This document shows, one piece after another, positions 12,691 to 24,843 of a stretch of DNA of 64,000 bases. This DNA is from Parasponia andersonii. Taxonomy: Eukaryota > Streptophyta > Magnoliopsida > Rosales > Cannabaceae. The notes under the pieces are model-generated. The model saw nothing but the letters and a program-made list of their open reading frames with translations, made no database searches and was not told where the DNA came from. A program made the position numbers and the translations under genes. The stretch is from positions 727,363-791,362 of the forward strand of contig JXTB01000032.1 of assembly GCA_002914805.1 (NCBI GenBank), written 5' to 3'. The stretch's first letter is position 1; every line of letters starts with the position of its first letter.

Positions 12691-13930
12691 CAAACATATA
12701 ATAAATGACATTTTGCAAAATAGCTAAATTTATATCAATCTATCTGTTTTTGAAAAAAAAAAATACTTTTATATTGCTAAACTTAATGAGAAATGAATAT
12801 ACTAAACACAATAATTAATATATTGATATCAATATGATACACTATTAAATGTAAAATTGAGATAGTAGTACTATTGGTTTTATACACTTTCCGTTTGGAA
12901 GAATTTTGGAGGGAAAGAAAAAAATTTCAGGGGAATCTATTGTCTTTTGATTAGATTGAAACAAGAAACGATAAAATTATTTTTCAAGAGAATCAAATTT
13001 GATTTGATGTCATTTTTTAGTATATACAATTTTGACATATTAATTAGTAAAACTAAAATGTCCAAATAAAGTCTCCTACTTTTTTAGGAAAAATATTTTC
13101 CTTTTTATTTTTTTCATGACTTTTTCTTGACAATTTTTTTCTCCAAATCTGGGATCCAAACCGAGCCTAGAGTGTTCTAAAAAAAATAAATAATAAAAAA
13201 TAAAAATTGGTCTAATTGACTGCACTGGACCAACCCATGCAATTTTTTCACTTGCGTGATTTAGCATGCTTTATAAATTCTTCAAACCATACCATCCGAT
13301 GTGGCTAAAACAAAAATGTTCGCAGTCCAAATTGTATTGCACAACAACATATATTTTATGGAATTTTTTTTGTTACTTTTCAACTTTTTATTTCATAGAT
13401 TATCCTTTTATAACTGTTATGTAATTCTTGTTTTCTTATGAAATAATTAATTTAGAAATAAAAAAATGTCAAATTTCAATTTGTTTGTCAAACTTAAAGG
13501 ATTTTTATTAAACACAAGTCTCAATCCTATATTTAAACCGTGGAAATCGAATTGCGTCGAACAGCCCTAAAATACTTACTTTGTCAATTAGTAAATACCG
13601 TATTCAATTTGTTTGTCAATTATATTTGATGTTTAAATAGTAAATACCGAATGATTTGTCTAATTTATCAAGTGAAGTAATTTGTTTTTAGAATTAGAGA
13701 ATGCTAAATGTATTCTTTTTACATATGAATTTTATTATATTTTCTTATATTATTAAATTAAGAAACTAGATAGTAGAATTTACACAAATCAAGTAAGAGA
13801 GAAATAATGCAATAGGTCAACAACACATAACATGTCTTTTATTAAGGGATTATATATGATGTAGGGTGTAGCTACCACCAGTATATTAATTTTAGATTCA
13901 TATCAAAACTAAGGTCCTATTAGTTTGCAT
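12691..13930. other. AT-rich stretch, no gene seen
   Basis: Only short, low-complexity open frames such as the minus-strand one at 13076-13267. No domain, RNA gene or well-bounded repeat recognised. Confidence 0.6.
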
Positions 13931-13934
13931 TTAG

Positions 13935-14430
13935 TGTAGCAATTGAAAGTATTTTTTTAGTTAAAAGTTAGGAATTTTTCTTTTTAAATTGGTGCCTAAG
14001 ACAAGTTTTTATTTCAAATAATTTTATTGTCTTTTCAGAATTTCAATTCGTGATGGCCTGTGGTACGGAGGCTTGAGAGTTTCATGAATTTATTAGACGA
14101 CCGTTTTATAAATCAAATTTAGTGTTTTTTTTTCTTTTAAATTAGAATGATTACATTCTCTTGCAGATAGGAATTTGATAGTTTTTAAGAGTAGTTTAGA
14201 GGAAAATTTTATTAAAAAAAATCTTCAAAGCTGCTGGAAGTTCTTAAAAAAATTATCCTCTCCTAAAATGATGGATGGGTTTGAGTCATTGACTAATAGC
14301 AGTTTGTATCTCTGGATGCCGTTGATGCTAAAAATAGCAAGTTACAATAGATGGATCACAAGAATGCTCGTCTATAGAGATCTCATAGAAATGTCCAATA
14401 TGGGAAATTTTTTTACGCATATATTAAAGT
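13935..14430 (+). repeat. Diverged copy of EXO84B intron 1 sequence
   Basis: This stretch follows the text of 25340-25830, which lies in intron 1 of the EXO84B-like gene, in the same order and orientation. Shared landmarks are TGGTGyCTAAGACrAGTTTT, CGTGATGGCyTGyGGTACGG, GAATTTGATAGTTTTTAAGA, ATGATGGATGG and ATCTCTGGrTGC. Substitutions and indels are frequent, so the copy is old. The open frame at 14175-14435 lies in it and is not a gene. No EXO84B exon is seen nearby. Confidence 0.75.
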
Positions 14431-15655
14431 TATAAATTGAGACACTAGATCAAAATTAAAAAGGTAACATTGTCCATCCAAAATCCACGGTTTTATTCAA
14501 ACATAATTAGGTAAGTGAAAACAACAAATGAAATAAAATTGAAGATGAGTAAGGTAATAGAAATTGAAGTATGCCATTTATGAGAAGTGTGAACCACCTG
14601 AAAGTATGATAAACTCATTGAACAAAAAGGGAGCAAAACTAAAGAACTCTTAGACACAGTCATTAGACTAATTCTTACTACACATAGTCAAGTTCTATTA
14701 CACAACGATGAAAACTTTTTGAGTTGCAAGATCATAGAATTTTCCACAACATTATCTTAAACAAAGTACACAACCTTGAGAAATCTGTCAAAGATAGTAC
14801 CTTCAAGTACATTGCTGCTACCATTTTGTAGTATTGATTTTATATCCGAGGTCACCAAGTCATTAGTAATTCTAGTTATCATATGCAAGAAAACACAGAA
14901 AGAATCCATTTATACATAAGCGACAAAATTTATACAGCCGAAATAGCTAGAAAGAATTACTTTTTTTTTTTTTTGATGATTTACTTAATTCTACTAGAAC
15001 CAAGCACCATAACACCTGCGAGAGCTTTTGTTAAACATAGTCATATAGCAATTTCCTATATTATCTTTCACTAGTGTAATTTCAGCTGACTATAGGTCCT
15101 AGAGTTTCTTTAAACAACTTGAGAAAAAAAAAAACCTCCATGATGTTCACAAGTCTAAGGATATTTAATATTTAGTCAAGAAGCAGCTCAGTCTACAGTG
15201 ATCGTCTTTGTGAAAATAGCTCAATACTCCCACATTGCTAAATAGTATAACTCAAATACTTTGTATGTCATTTGCTTATATATCTACCATATAATGACTA
15301 AGGAGAAATAAAAAAACTTAGCCTAAGAATAAAGCCCAAAAGGCAAAAAGGAAAAGAACAACAAGATAGTATGTGAGACAAATATGTGGATGAGCCAGTT
15401 ATGACCACTTTGAAGTTATAAATCAATATTGGAAAGTCATAAATAAATAATAAGAACAATATATCATACAATAAACTCATACTTGTCACTTTTTAGTAAT
15501 TTGTAGCAGCAGTATTTAATCATACTGATTAGCTCTAATAATAGATACTCTATCGGCTACTATAAATGTTGTACTATACTAAAAGTATACTATAATAAAC
15601 TATTAGAAGTAACAAATAGAGAGCACAATTATATATTCCAAAAATTTGTTAGTGA
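14431..15655. other. Stretch without a recognised gene
   Basis: Moderately complex AT-rich sequence. Open frames at 14883-15074 (+) and 15298-15489 (-) have no recognisable domain and no splice partners. Confidence 0.55.
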
Positions 15656-15658
15656 TAT

Positions 15659-16345
15659 AGCGCTAGTTTGGTAGAGTTGTAGATTTTAAAGAAAGTATTT
15701 TTAACTATGCTAAAAGAAAAATCCGTTATAGCATAAAATAACTGAGTAGTTAATAAATTGTAGTTTTAAAATACCATGACTAGAAAAAGAAAAATCCGTT
15801 ATAGCATAAAATAACTGAGTGGTTAATAAATTGTAGTTTTAAAATACCATGACTAGAAAAAGCTGTATCAAAATGTTTGCTAAACTATATGACTAAATTA
15901 TTATGCAAATATAAAATTACTAAAATAAACATCATTATACAATTATGCATATTTATAGAAAAAGCTTATTAATATTTTTTACAATTATGCATATTGTATA
16001 CATAATAAAAATATTAATACTTTTTTTTAAAAAAATTGATATGAAAATATACTCAATTAAATTAATTACTCAATTAAATTAAATTAAATTAATTTTAATT
16101 TACTTTATTTTCATTTGAATTTAAAATTTAAATAAACAATTAATTTAGCTATTTTAAAATAATTAATATGAAGAGTATTTTAATCCATTATGATTTAAAT
16201 ATATTAATAATTTTTTAAAAAATTGATATGAAAATAAACTCAATTAAATATTTGGCATTTTTGTTTTAAGTGAGAGTATTTTAGCTATTATGATTTGTTC
16301 ATTAAAAAATAGTGTAGATTTCTGCATAATCTAAAAGTCAAAGCT
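15659..16345. mobile_element. Possible hAT-like non-autonomous element
   Basis: It starts TAGCGCTAGTTTGGTAGAG, of the kind seen at ends of plant hAT-type MITEs. It then holds repeats of ATAGCATAAAATAACTGAG and TGTAGTTTTAAAATACCATG. Near its right side ATCTGCATAATCTAAAAG-like text recurs in inverted sense. Termini and target duplication could not be fixed, so the call is tentative. Confidence 0.3.
15712..15862. repeat. 73-bp tandem duplication
   Basis: Two adjacent copies of a 73-bp unit containing AAATCCGTTATAGCATAAAA and ending GACTAGAAAAAG. They differ by one base (GAGTAGTT versus GAGTGGTT), so the duplication is recent. Confidence 0.95.
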
Positions 16346-18050
16346 GTCTTAGGCCTGTTTCACCGTTTGGCTGTAGCTTTGTGAAAAATTATTAAATAAT
16401 CTAATTTTTAAGTTTTTACCAAATACTTTTTGGCCAACAAATTATTCAAAAAATACTTTTAGCTTGTTAAAAAGCTAAATCAAACTCGATCATAATAGCT
16501 TGATTTGCACAAAGGCTTTAANAAAAAAAAAAAAAATTGATGAGCACAAAAAGCAAAATTTTCAAACAAGATGATAGCATAAAAAAATGTATTAGAATGA
16601 TATAATTAATTTTGACACATTACAATTAGTTCTTCTATATTTTCATATTGTATAATGACCTTACTATTAATACTAAGAGGTGACTAAATTGTCATTTATT
16701 AGTAGTATTATCTACTTATCTTTTGCAACAAAAATTAATTAAGAATCTACTAAGTTACAAATAAGTTCTCAATTGTATGACTCTATTATATTCCAAAATT
16801 AGGTGACTTAGAAAATTTTATTTTCTATATTTTGGAATATCCTACTTTCTGTTTAACTTAGTAGCATTTTGCTTTCCTCTTTTCTGTTTATTTTTTTTAT
16901 CCCAAATTACATAATATTTCTATTTTGTATCACTTATTTCAGAAAATGCACTCTAGCTTAAATTAGGACTCATAGCAAAATGACCAAATTTGGACTCATT
17001 TTAAGTAGATATCCCATTTGCAAATACTGTAGCAAAAATAATTGATATATCAGTAAATGTACCAAATGTAAAATATTATATTTCCAATATAAAAACTAAT
17101 ATAATAAGTATAAAAAAATATAGATATACTAAGAATAAAAATATATGTCCTAAGTAATTTAGCTATAAAAAGGGAAAAATGGATATCTATTAAACTAAGT
17201 ATAAAAAAAGAAAAGGACAATCACTCTAATTTTTCTTTGAAAAGAGTACAGTAAGTTAATATTCCGATATAGGTAGATGGGTCTTGAGTTGATTGGTAAT
17301 ACTTAGCCTAATAAATAATGTATTTTCATAAGTTCCTATTCTCCAATAATTTTTTTCATTTATATATATATATATATTACAAAATATAATATATAAGATT
17401 TTTTTTTCTCAAAAGTCCAATAATGAGGGCAATTGCCTTCACTCGCTCCTAAATATCTCTATCTTGGCCCTTTATAGATTAGTAAATATAGCCTAACAGT
17501 TTAGCCATCCATCAACAATTAAGCAGAATTGAGATTTACAATCCAAGAAATAAGAAAACATAAGTAATCAACCTTCCAAAAGGTTTTTTTAAAAAAGGAA
17601 GTGTGTATTATATTCAATGACATCAGCATATATTATAAGTGTAACCTACTCTAAATAAAATCTATACCGTAGAGCAAGTTGAATTGAGGAGTAATCAATA
17701 TATTAATAATTTTAAATGAAATTATTTAAATGACGAGTTGAATCCCTTTATTGATTGCGCGAACAACACTAATAAAAGAAGACAATGATGATGATGATAA
17801 TAAAATAAGAACATAACAGAATAAATATTATAAAAAATCATAACAATATCATTATAATAAATTAAACTATCATAAATATCATGTGTTGTGCAATATTTTG
17901 ACATACAGTCATTCATTTTAGATTTATATAGGAAAAACTCATTGTCGAATAAATTTAATGTACTATCAAACATATGTTTAATAAACTTTCTCAAGGATAA
18001 AGCAATAAGAAAATGAAACAAAAAAAAAGCTCATAATTGCATATATTTTT
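16346..18050. other. AT-rich intergenic stretch with one ambiguous base
   Basis: No gene recognised. A segment from 16352 (TAGGCCTGTTTCACCGTTTGG) looks like the end of another hAT-type MITE. Position 16522 is N inside an A-run. The minus-strand open frame at 17722-18021 has repeated His codons from a GAT repeat and no domain. Confidence 0.55.
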
Positions 18051-18054
18051 AACT

Positions 18055-18560
18055 CATTACTAAAAATAGGACTTTAGTCACAACAAAAATTGTGAGCAAA
18101 ATTCTAGGACTCTATGCCTAATAGTTTTAGTCACAAAAATTTATTATGCTTATGTCTTCGCTAAAAAATCTCTGGCTAAAAGTTTTACCCTCGACACAAA
18201 TTTTTGTTGTGATACTTTTAGTCACAACTAAGTATTGACACTAAAAGTTCTTAGGATTCCAATATCATTTGTCATAAGCACACTTTAATTTCAGCTAATT
18301 TATTTTTAGTACTAATTTTTGTTGTGACTAATATTGTTTTAGTTTCAACGCATTTCAGCCACCATTTTTTTTTTTTTTTACAATTTTCTTCGTGACTAAA
18401 GACATTTTAGTCAGAACTAATCTTGTCACAAAAAATTCCTAAAACTCTATGATAACTAATCATAATTAGGCATTAGTCATAATGTAACTACATTTAGCTT
18501 TAGTTTTTATTGTGACTAAAATCATTTTAGTCTTAACTTTTTTCAATCACTGATGTTGCT
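18055..18560. mobile_element. CACTA-like non-autonomous remnant
   Basis: The left edge CATTACTAAAAATAGG resembles the CACTA-superfamily terminus CACTACTAAAAA with one change. The interior is packed with short motifs in both orientations, TTTTAGTCACAA and TTGTGACTAAAA, at least eight times. Such subterminal repeats are known for CACTA elements. The right end (near CAATCACTGATG) is poorly matched and no 3-bp target duplication is certain. Confidence 0.45.
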
Positions 18561-19139
18561 CTCTTAAGTCTTATTACTAGATGTTTTAGTCATAACAAGT
18601 TTTGTACAATACATATTTGTGTTTTAAAAAAACCATGCATTATACAAATTTAATATACAAATTGACAATTTTTTTAAGAAAATAAAACAAAAATGTATAA
18701 ATATCATCCATTAGTGCCATCGAACTTTTTCGTACCACATTTTTTGTGCTTTTTCAAGCTATTCATTATAATTTCCTACTTGACCTACATAAATGAAGAA
18801 TTCATAATAAAACCCAAAATCAAATACTAGGTAAACTAGAAAACTAGCAAAAAGCAAAGCTATCTGTAACAAAATCATTATGCTTTATTTATTTTTAAGA
18901 GAAATTTTTAATCAGAATAAATACGATATTATGACAAAATACCCTTGAGCCTATAATTGTTTATATCGAGCCGACAACAATACCATTGAGGCCATATAAA
19001 TTATGTTAGCTTTACATTAATGCACAAGTATTTTATCATTTATGCCATATGATGAATTAAGTTTATATTGAATGTTTTTGTTATTTATGTTATGTTGCAA
19101 TGTACTTAAGCTTATAGGCTTTTTTTTACTTACTGAGCT
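18561..19139. other. AT-rich stretch, no gene seen
   Basis: No open frame with recognisable content and no bounded repeat. Confidence 0.6.
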
Positions 19140-19144
19140 CCGAC

Positions 19145-20091
19145 TATCATGACCCAAACACTGGGACATTAGAAAAAGAAGAATTTTACAAGTGAAAATT
19201 CATATTTTGTTTTAAAAAATTTTAGAAACTTCAATTTTTTAGAAAAACGACAATTAGTTTAAAAAGGACAGCTTTTATAAAAGTTCATAAAAATAATTCA
19301 AATTGTAAATTCCTATATTTTGTGATTATCACTAGACATAGACTGCTGATAATATTCATAAAATATTCATATGCATCGCCATCATCATCACAAGTAGGCA
19401 TAATAGATAATGCATGCTAAATCTAAAGTATGAGCCTTAAGAATTATTACAAATCAAAAATAAGAATTACTAAGTAGTTACCAACTACTAATCTAGTAAC
19501 AATCTTCCTCTCCTAGTTACTCCGCTCTAGAGTTTCCCAAATCACTCAGCTTGGGCTTCGATTTGGTAGCGATAGATGGCAGCCACGATAGTTGGAATGC
19601 CAGAATTTGGCCACGATTGTGTGTGACTGGTGCAACTTCACGAGCGGTTTCTAGCGGGTGGGCGGTGTGACACTGGCAGTTAAGGGCGGCATTGCTGCGT
19701 CTATACATATGGAAGCATTTCCAGCCAGAGTTGGGCAGTGGGTCGACACTGATGGCTGGATTTTATGCCACGCAAGGGAGGGGTGCGAGAAGAAGAAGAA
19801 GAAGAGAAAAAGAGAGAGAGGTAACGTAAAAGAGGGGGAGAGTTAGGGCTATTTGGGGGTTTTGTGACATGTGGTACTTAATAGGTTGATGATCTTGCTT
19901 CTCAAAATTGCATTTTAATCCAAGTTTCGAATTTTGATTTTAATTTGGTTCAAAAAAAATTCAAATTTGACCCCAAACTCAAATATTCGTCTACTTTGAT
20001 CTTTGCTTCAAATTTAATTAAATTTCAGCCATTTTTTTCCTTAATTTATGAAAAGGCCATCATACCCCTTCATAAAATCAAGGTTTTCACA
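19145..20091 (-). mobile_element. Second, shorter solo LTR of the gypsy (Tekay/Del-like) type
   Basis: The left end TATCATGACCCAAACACTGGG is a mutated version of the terminus at 4387, and the right end AGGTTTTCACA matches AGGATTTTACA at 6902-6912. The GAAGAAGAAGAAG stretch followed by a G-rich and T-rich tract near 19790-19870 matches 6560-6590. Flanking 5-mers are CCGAC (19140-19144) and CCCAC (20092-20096), one mismatch. At 947 bp it is much shorter than the first copy, so it is internally deleted or from a shorter subfamily. It is older than the first by its mutated ends. Confidence 0.65.
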
Positions 20092-20539
20092 CCCACGCTT
20101 ACTCTTTACCATATATTATAGATTAAAAAATTGCATTTGACAATGACTATAATTGAGCCTAATAGTAAATGTTTGCTTATGCCAAGTTTTGTATATATGG
20201 AACTAACTTGTGAATAATAAATTAGGGTTTAAAATTTGCTTCGTATGTCATGGTTATCTAATTTTGGCATTATGTTTTATTATCTTAAAAAATTGTTTGT
20301 ATTCATTTAGTATACAAACGAAACAATTATAATTTATAGTCTTAGGATTTAATTTTATCGTATTTTTCTGCTAGAATGAGTATCGTTATGTGCTCTGCAT
20401 CAGGTAAGATAGGTTTAACACATATCCAACTACCTTCTATGTTCATACTCAACTTAGGAGCATGACATAACCCTAAGGATCGAGTAGAAAATTAGATGTA
20501 TCTTCGTTTTTATCTTTTTAGGCATGTCTTCAGCCTGTT

Positions 20540-22580
20540 GAGCACCAAGTATTTATGACCCAAAGCTTATATAACTCGTAAGTCTCAATGAGTAGTATAT
20601 GTACAAGCATTTGCCCACCCTTTCTCCAGAATAAGTTTATTTACAATACCACTCATTATGTCGACATAGATAATCATTTTTTTGTCATCCTTCATTGTCA
20701 GTCTTGAAACTTGGAGGGAATGGGTTACATAAAAGACAATAAAAACTAGTTCATTATATATGCAGGCTAATACTTTTAGTTGGGAAATAATTAATTGATT
20801 TACAACTGGTAATATGAGTAATTAGTCGTAGTATCACACTAAATTTGACACATGTGCTCAAGCAGAGAACAAATTCTATATTCTTTAGTCATAGATAATA
20901 ACACCTATAAAAAAGAAACTTTTATCAATATTTTACTTTAAATACCTCAAACCAATGAAATACAATCAAACCAAGTAGAAGAAATTTTTGAAGTTAAATA
21001 AAGAAGCTAGTGAGAAGAAATAGGCTTGGACAATATTCAATGAGAGGAAAAGAATCAAAACGTGAAAAGATTCTTGAGATCAATGCATCTAAAGAAAGTC
21101 TTCAAGGATTTTAATTGTTCTCGGTATATTAGTTTACTGATCATGGCTCTAGCCAAATTTGGATGATCCTTGAGTAGGCATATGATATAAGCGAACAGTG
21201 GATATAGATGTAGTACATCAATTTAACCCCTAGCAATTAGCAGACATAAAATAGAAATATAATAATAATTGAGTGAAAAGTCAATGACCATTTTGGTCTT
21301 TGTATGAACTTAGAAGCATAGATTTTTAATTTTGAAATAATAACAAATTTCTCGTGTATGGGACTTGAATTCCCATTTTCTAAGTGAGATGTGCAAAGAT
21401 GAATCATGTGGATATTGGTACATGATTTTGTGTACCAGTCCTTCTAAGTGCACCTTTCAAGATAAGCACGACTTTAAGAAGTTTCCTCTGAGGTTGAATC
21501 TTCGCAACAAAAGCAAAAACACTCATTTTTGGACTTTTCTAAATTCTTTTATTTGCAAATTTACAACAAAAGAGATGATAAATGAGTAACGTGAATCTCT
21601 AATAGCAACATTCCACATGACGTTCTTAAAGTAACAATTGAATCCTCGAGGTTTTAGATAGTATAGTCTCGGCTATCACTGACACGAAACTTTCGTGCAG
21701 ATAATTATTTCAACCAATACAACCATACGTTGATTACCAAATATGGGTTAAGGTTTGATCTAAAGAAACACGGTAGCCTAGCCTAAGTCTCTCAGCAATG
21801 AGACGTTAGGAGAACATTAATATGTTTGTATGTGAGGCTTTTTTCAGGATCTATGAGCGTGGGATATTTCATAACGATTATGGTTTGTTCATCCAAAATC
21901 TTCAATTGATCTCAAATTGTGAGTTGTTTATGAAAGCAAAGCCACTCTATCGAATTACCAAAAAAGTATAACTAAGTCTCCATCATTTATCTCCCAAAGT
22001 CTATACACTCTATAAAACTCAAAGAGTTGTCCCAAAAAAGTATAACTAAGTCTCCATCATTTATCTCCCAAAGTCTATACACTATATAAAACTCAAAGAG
22101 TTGTCTTTGTATAGGTATTTGCCTACTTTTCCTCCATTGGCTTACAAGTGGGCACCAAAAAAGATATTTTCATTACTACCCTTCCTCTAGTACAAGCTTA
22201 TTTTCAATACCATTCATTATTTTGACATATATAATTATTTTTTTCGTGATAGACCATGGTTAGTCCTAAAACTTAGAGAGAATAAATTACACAAAATATA
22301 ATGAAAGTTGTTTAATTATGTGTGCATGTAATATTTGAAGTTGAGATATAATTAATTTATGGCTTACAAAATGAGTAACTAACCATAATTTCACATCAAA
22401 TTTGACATGTCTACTCCACTAAAGAAATTCTATATTTTGTGGTTAGGACGGTATAGTCTTGGCGGTTATTGACACAAACTTTTTGCATGAACAATTGTTT
22501 TAATCGATACCAAATGTTGATTACTGAATGTGGGTTGAGATTCGAGCCAATAAAACAAGGTGCACTAGGCCCCACTGGAC
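20540..22580. repeat. Diverged large direct duplication, blocks A-B and A'-B'
   Basis: Block A (about 20560-20890) recurs as A' (about 22115-22445). Landmarks are AATACCACTCATTATGTCGACATA versus AATACCATTCATTATTTTGACATA, and TAATTAATTGATTTACA versus TAATTAATTTATGGCTTACA. Block B (21655-21800, TATAGTCTCGGCTATCACTGACAC) recurs as B' (22450-22580, TATAGTCTTGGCGGTTATTGACAC). About 765 bp between A and B is absent between A' and B'. No protein domain is visible in any block; these may be LTR or intergenic remnants. Confidence 0.65.
21958..22105. repeat. 74-bp tandem duplication
   Basis: Two adjacent 74-bp copies beginning CCAAAAAAGTATAACTAAG and ending CAAAGAGTTGTC, with one difference (ACACTCTATA versus ACACTATATA). 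Confidence 0.95.
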
Positions 22581-22803
22581 CTTTAGTCCCTCCATCCTTA
22601 TGATTGAAAACTTCTCAAAAAGCTAGTTACCCATGTAAGAGAGACTCGACCAAAATAGTAATTATGAGCTCAAAGGAGGAGCATGCATTCATAGAAGTGA
22701 AAAAAGTTATCCTTGTTACTCAAATAGTCGGTAGGTTGACCATGGCTTAGAGAAGTCTTAGAACCACACAATTCATTCGTTATTAAATTTTTCTACTGTA
22801 ATA

Positions 22804-23013
22804 TCGAGCATAAAAATACTACTTTGCAACGAATTTAAAAACATTTTTATCTTTAAATAAAAGTCAATTCTAAAATCATCTATTTTGTAAAAGAACCCAA
22901 ATTTGGCATCGAGCATAAAAATACTACTTTGCAACGAATTTAAAAACATTTTTATCTTTAAATAAAAGTCAATTCTAAAATCATCAATTTTGTAAAAGAA
23001 CCCAAATTTGGCA
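22804..23013. repeat. 105-bp tandem duplication
   Basis: Two adjacent 105-bp copies starting TCGAGCATAAAAATACTAC and ending AACCCAAATTTGGCA, with one difference. The unit is 35 codons long, so the minus-strand frame at 22773-23051 stays open through both copies, but it shows no domain and is not called as a gene. Confidence 0.95.
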
Positions 23014-23213
23014 TGCTTTGGGAATAAAACTAGCTGAATCACACAATACATATTTATTCTATTTCTCCTTTTCTCAAAATAGTAATGACATTTTGTTATA
23101 CAAAATAATTATTCCAACATCTAAAAAGAAAAAAAAATGTTTATGAGGAATAGATAATTTAGATACGACCCATATGGAAAGTTATAAAGCCATCACTATG
23201 TGCACATTCATAA

Positions 23214-23218
<5 letters not shown>

Positions 23219-23259
<41 letters not shown>
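23219..23259. repeat. (TA)n microsatellite
   Basis: About 20 TA units followed by TATGGTTTG. No MITE of the 3652/62363 family is attached, so it serves as an empty comparison site. Confidence 0.95.
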
Positions 23260-23262
<3 letters not shown>

Positions 23263-24205
23263 GGTTTGAATATATATACTCTAAATAGTTATGGATTAAG
23301 AACTTCTCTTATCAAGCAACACAAAAAAAAGAAGGAAAAAAAAACCTAGCATCATTATTTATCCTAGAATAAAATCCATTCAAAAAATTATAGAATAAAG
23401 TTACCTTTTCATTTTTCAAGATCACCCAAAAAATTTAACGAGCAAGATGAATAATATGATGATCCAAAAGTAAGGGTTTATATAGAAAGATCCAAAACAG
23501 TAACATATAGAATTAAAGAATTTTTTTTTTAAAAAATCCTATAATCTATATATATTGATAAGAACATATTTTTCGTTTGTCTATTATTATATCATAAGTG
23601 CTTAATTCTTTAATCTCTAGCTCTCTAAATAAAAATAATATATATTTTTTAATTTGTATAGCTTGAAAGTTAAACGTTAAAAGTAAAAGTAGTGAATGTA
23701 CAAATTTATATGGTTTTGGAATATAAAAATAGGACAGAGTACCTAGAGTCACTTGACTTCTGTTAACGTAGTCGTTTATCCTCTCTCATGTTTGAAAGAA
23801 ATTGCAAATATAGTGTCAGTTTATTCCTTTTTTAATAAATATAGTATTGTTTTATCTCAATTTTTACAAATCTAGTGCTAATTTTGCCCCACTAAAAATT
23901 TGTAAGTATGGACGAGGAAAACCTTTTTTTTTTTTTTTACTGAACATAATACGTGCTCATTTGAACTAAATACAAGTTTATGCAAAATAAAATTATTAAA
24001 AAATTCCACATAATTCTAGATTTTAACTATAAAATTTTATTTTTTATTTTTGTTATGTTAGTTGTCCCATCAAAGGTCTATGAGTATGAGTGAGGAAAGC
24101 TTGTGGCTTTTGTTACTAAAAATAATACATACTCATTTGAATAAAATGCAGTTTTATGCAAAATGAGATTATTTTAAAATGCTCCAACTATATGATAATT
24201 ATATA
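23260..24205. other. Intergenic AT-rich stretch upstream of EXO84B
   Basis: No gene recognised. Two similar stretches (near 23880-24000 and 24060-24180) share GTATG-AGTGAGGAAAGC/GACGAGGAAAACC and CATACTCATTTGAA-type text, suggesting an old local duplication. Confidence 0.5.
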
Positions 24206-24209
24206 TACA

Positions 24210-24405
24210 TATAAAAAAATTAGAGTGTGGGTGAAATTTCATATGTAAAGGGATAAAACTATCGAATGTTACTACATGTAAATATTGCATGACTATAAGC
24301 TAGTAGGAGACAAGCTAATACATTGAAATTCCCTAAAGAGATTACCCAGCATTTGAACCCATCATCACACTTTACACATACCGATTTTTACCACTAAACC
24401 ATCCC
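24210..24405 (-). mobile_element. tRNA-derived SINE-like element
   Basis: On the minus strand an A-box-like GGTTTAGTGGTAAAA is followed about 35 bp later by the B-box-like GGGTTCAAATG. After that comes a tRNA-unrelated tail ending near TTTCACCCACACTCTAAT and a T-rich stretch. The paired internal RNA polymerase III promoter boxes are the diagnostic feature. It cannot be a functional tRNA, because no cloverleaf closes around the boxes. It lies about 430 bp upstream of the EXO84B start codon. Confidence 0.55.
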
Positions 24406-24635
24406 AATCGGTGGTGAAATTTAACCTAAATAATCCATCCAAATGACACCGGATTTAGAACTTCCTATTAGATATTGAAGATAGCATTTATGGTCAAATA
24501 GAGGTAAAATGAAAGTCAGAAAACTAAAAAGCAAATAGAGTGAAAATATTTCGTCAAAAAGGAAAATTAAAAAAAAAAAGAAAAAAGAAAAAAAGAGTGA
24601 AAATAAAAAAGAGCAAAACAGAAAGAGTCGTGCTG

Positions 24636-24639
<4 letters not shown>

Positions 24640-24680
<41 letters not shown>
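24640..24680. repeat. (CT)20 microsatellite in the EXO84B 5' leader region
   Basis: About 20 uninterrupted CT units, 164 bp before the EXO84B start codon. Plant CT/GA runs near transcription starts are common and can bind GAGA-binding BPC proteins; that role is inference here. Confidence 0.9.
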
Positions 24681-24683
<3 letters not shown>

Positions 24684-24843
24684 ATGGTTTTTAGCTCAAG
24701 TTCGATGGCCTAATCGCTGTGTTGTGCTTTCTTCAAGAGAGAGAAAGAGAAAGGTCACAAATTTTGGTGGTTCGATCTCTCATCAGAAACCCTAATTGCT
24801 GAAACTGATTTTCCCGGCGACTGTGATCTGATCGGATCTGGCC

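Noticed and set aside
17270..17340. Possible additional SINE (TGAGTTGATTGGTAATAC then AGTTCCTATTCTCC)
   Set aside because: A- and B-box matches are too weak and no tail or target duplication was found.
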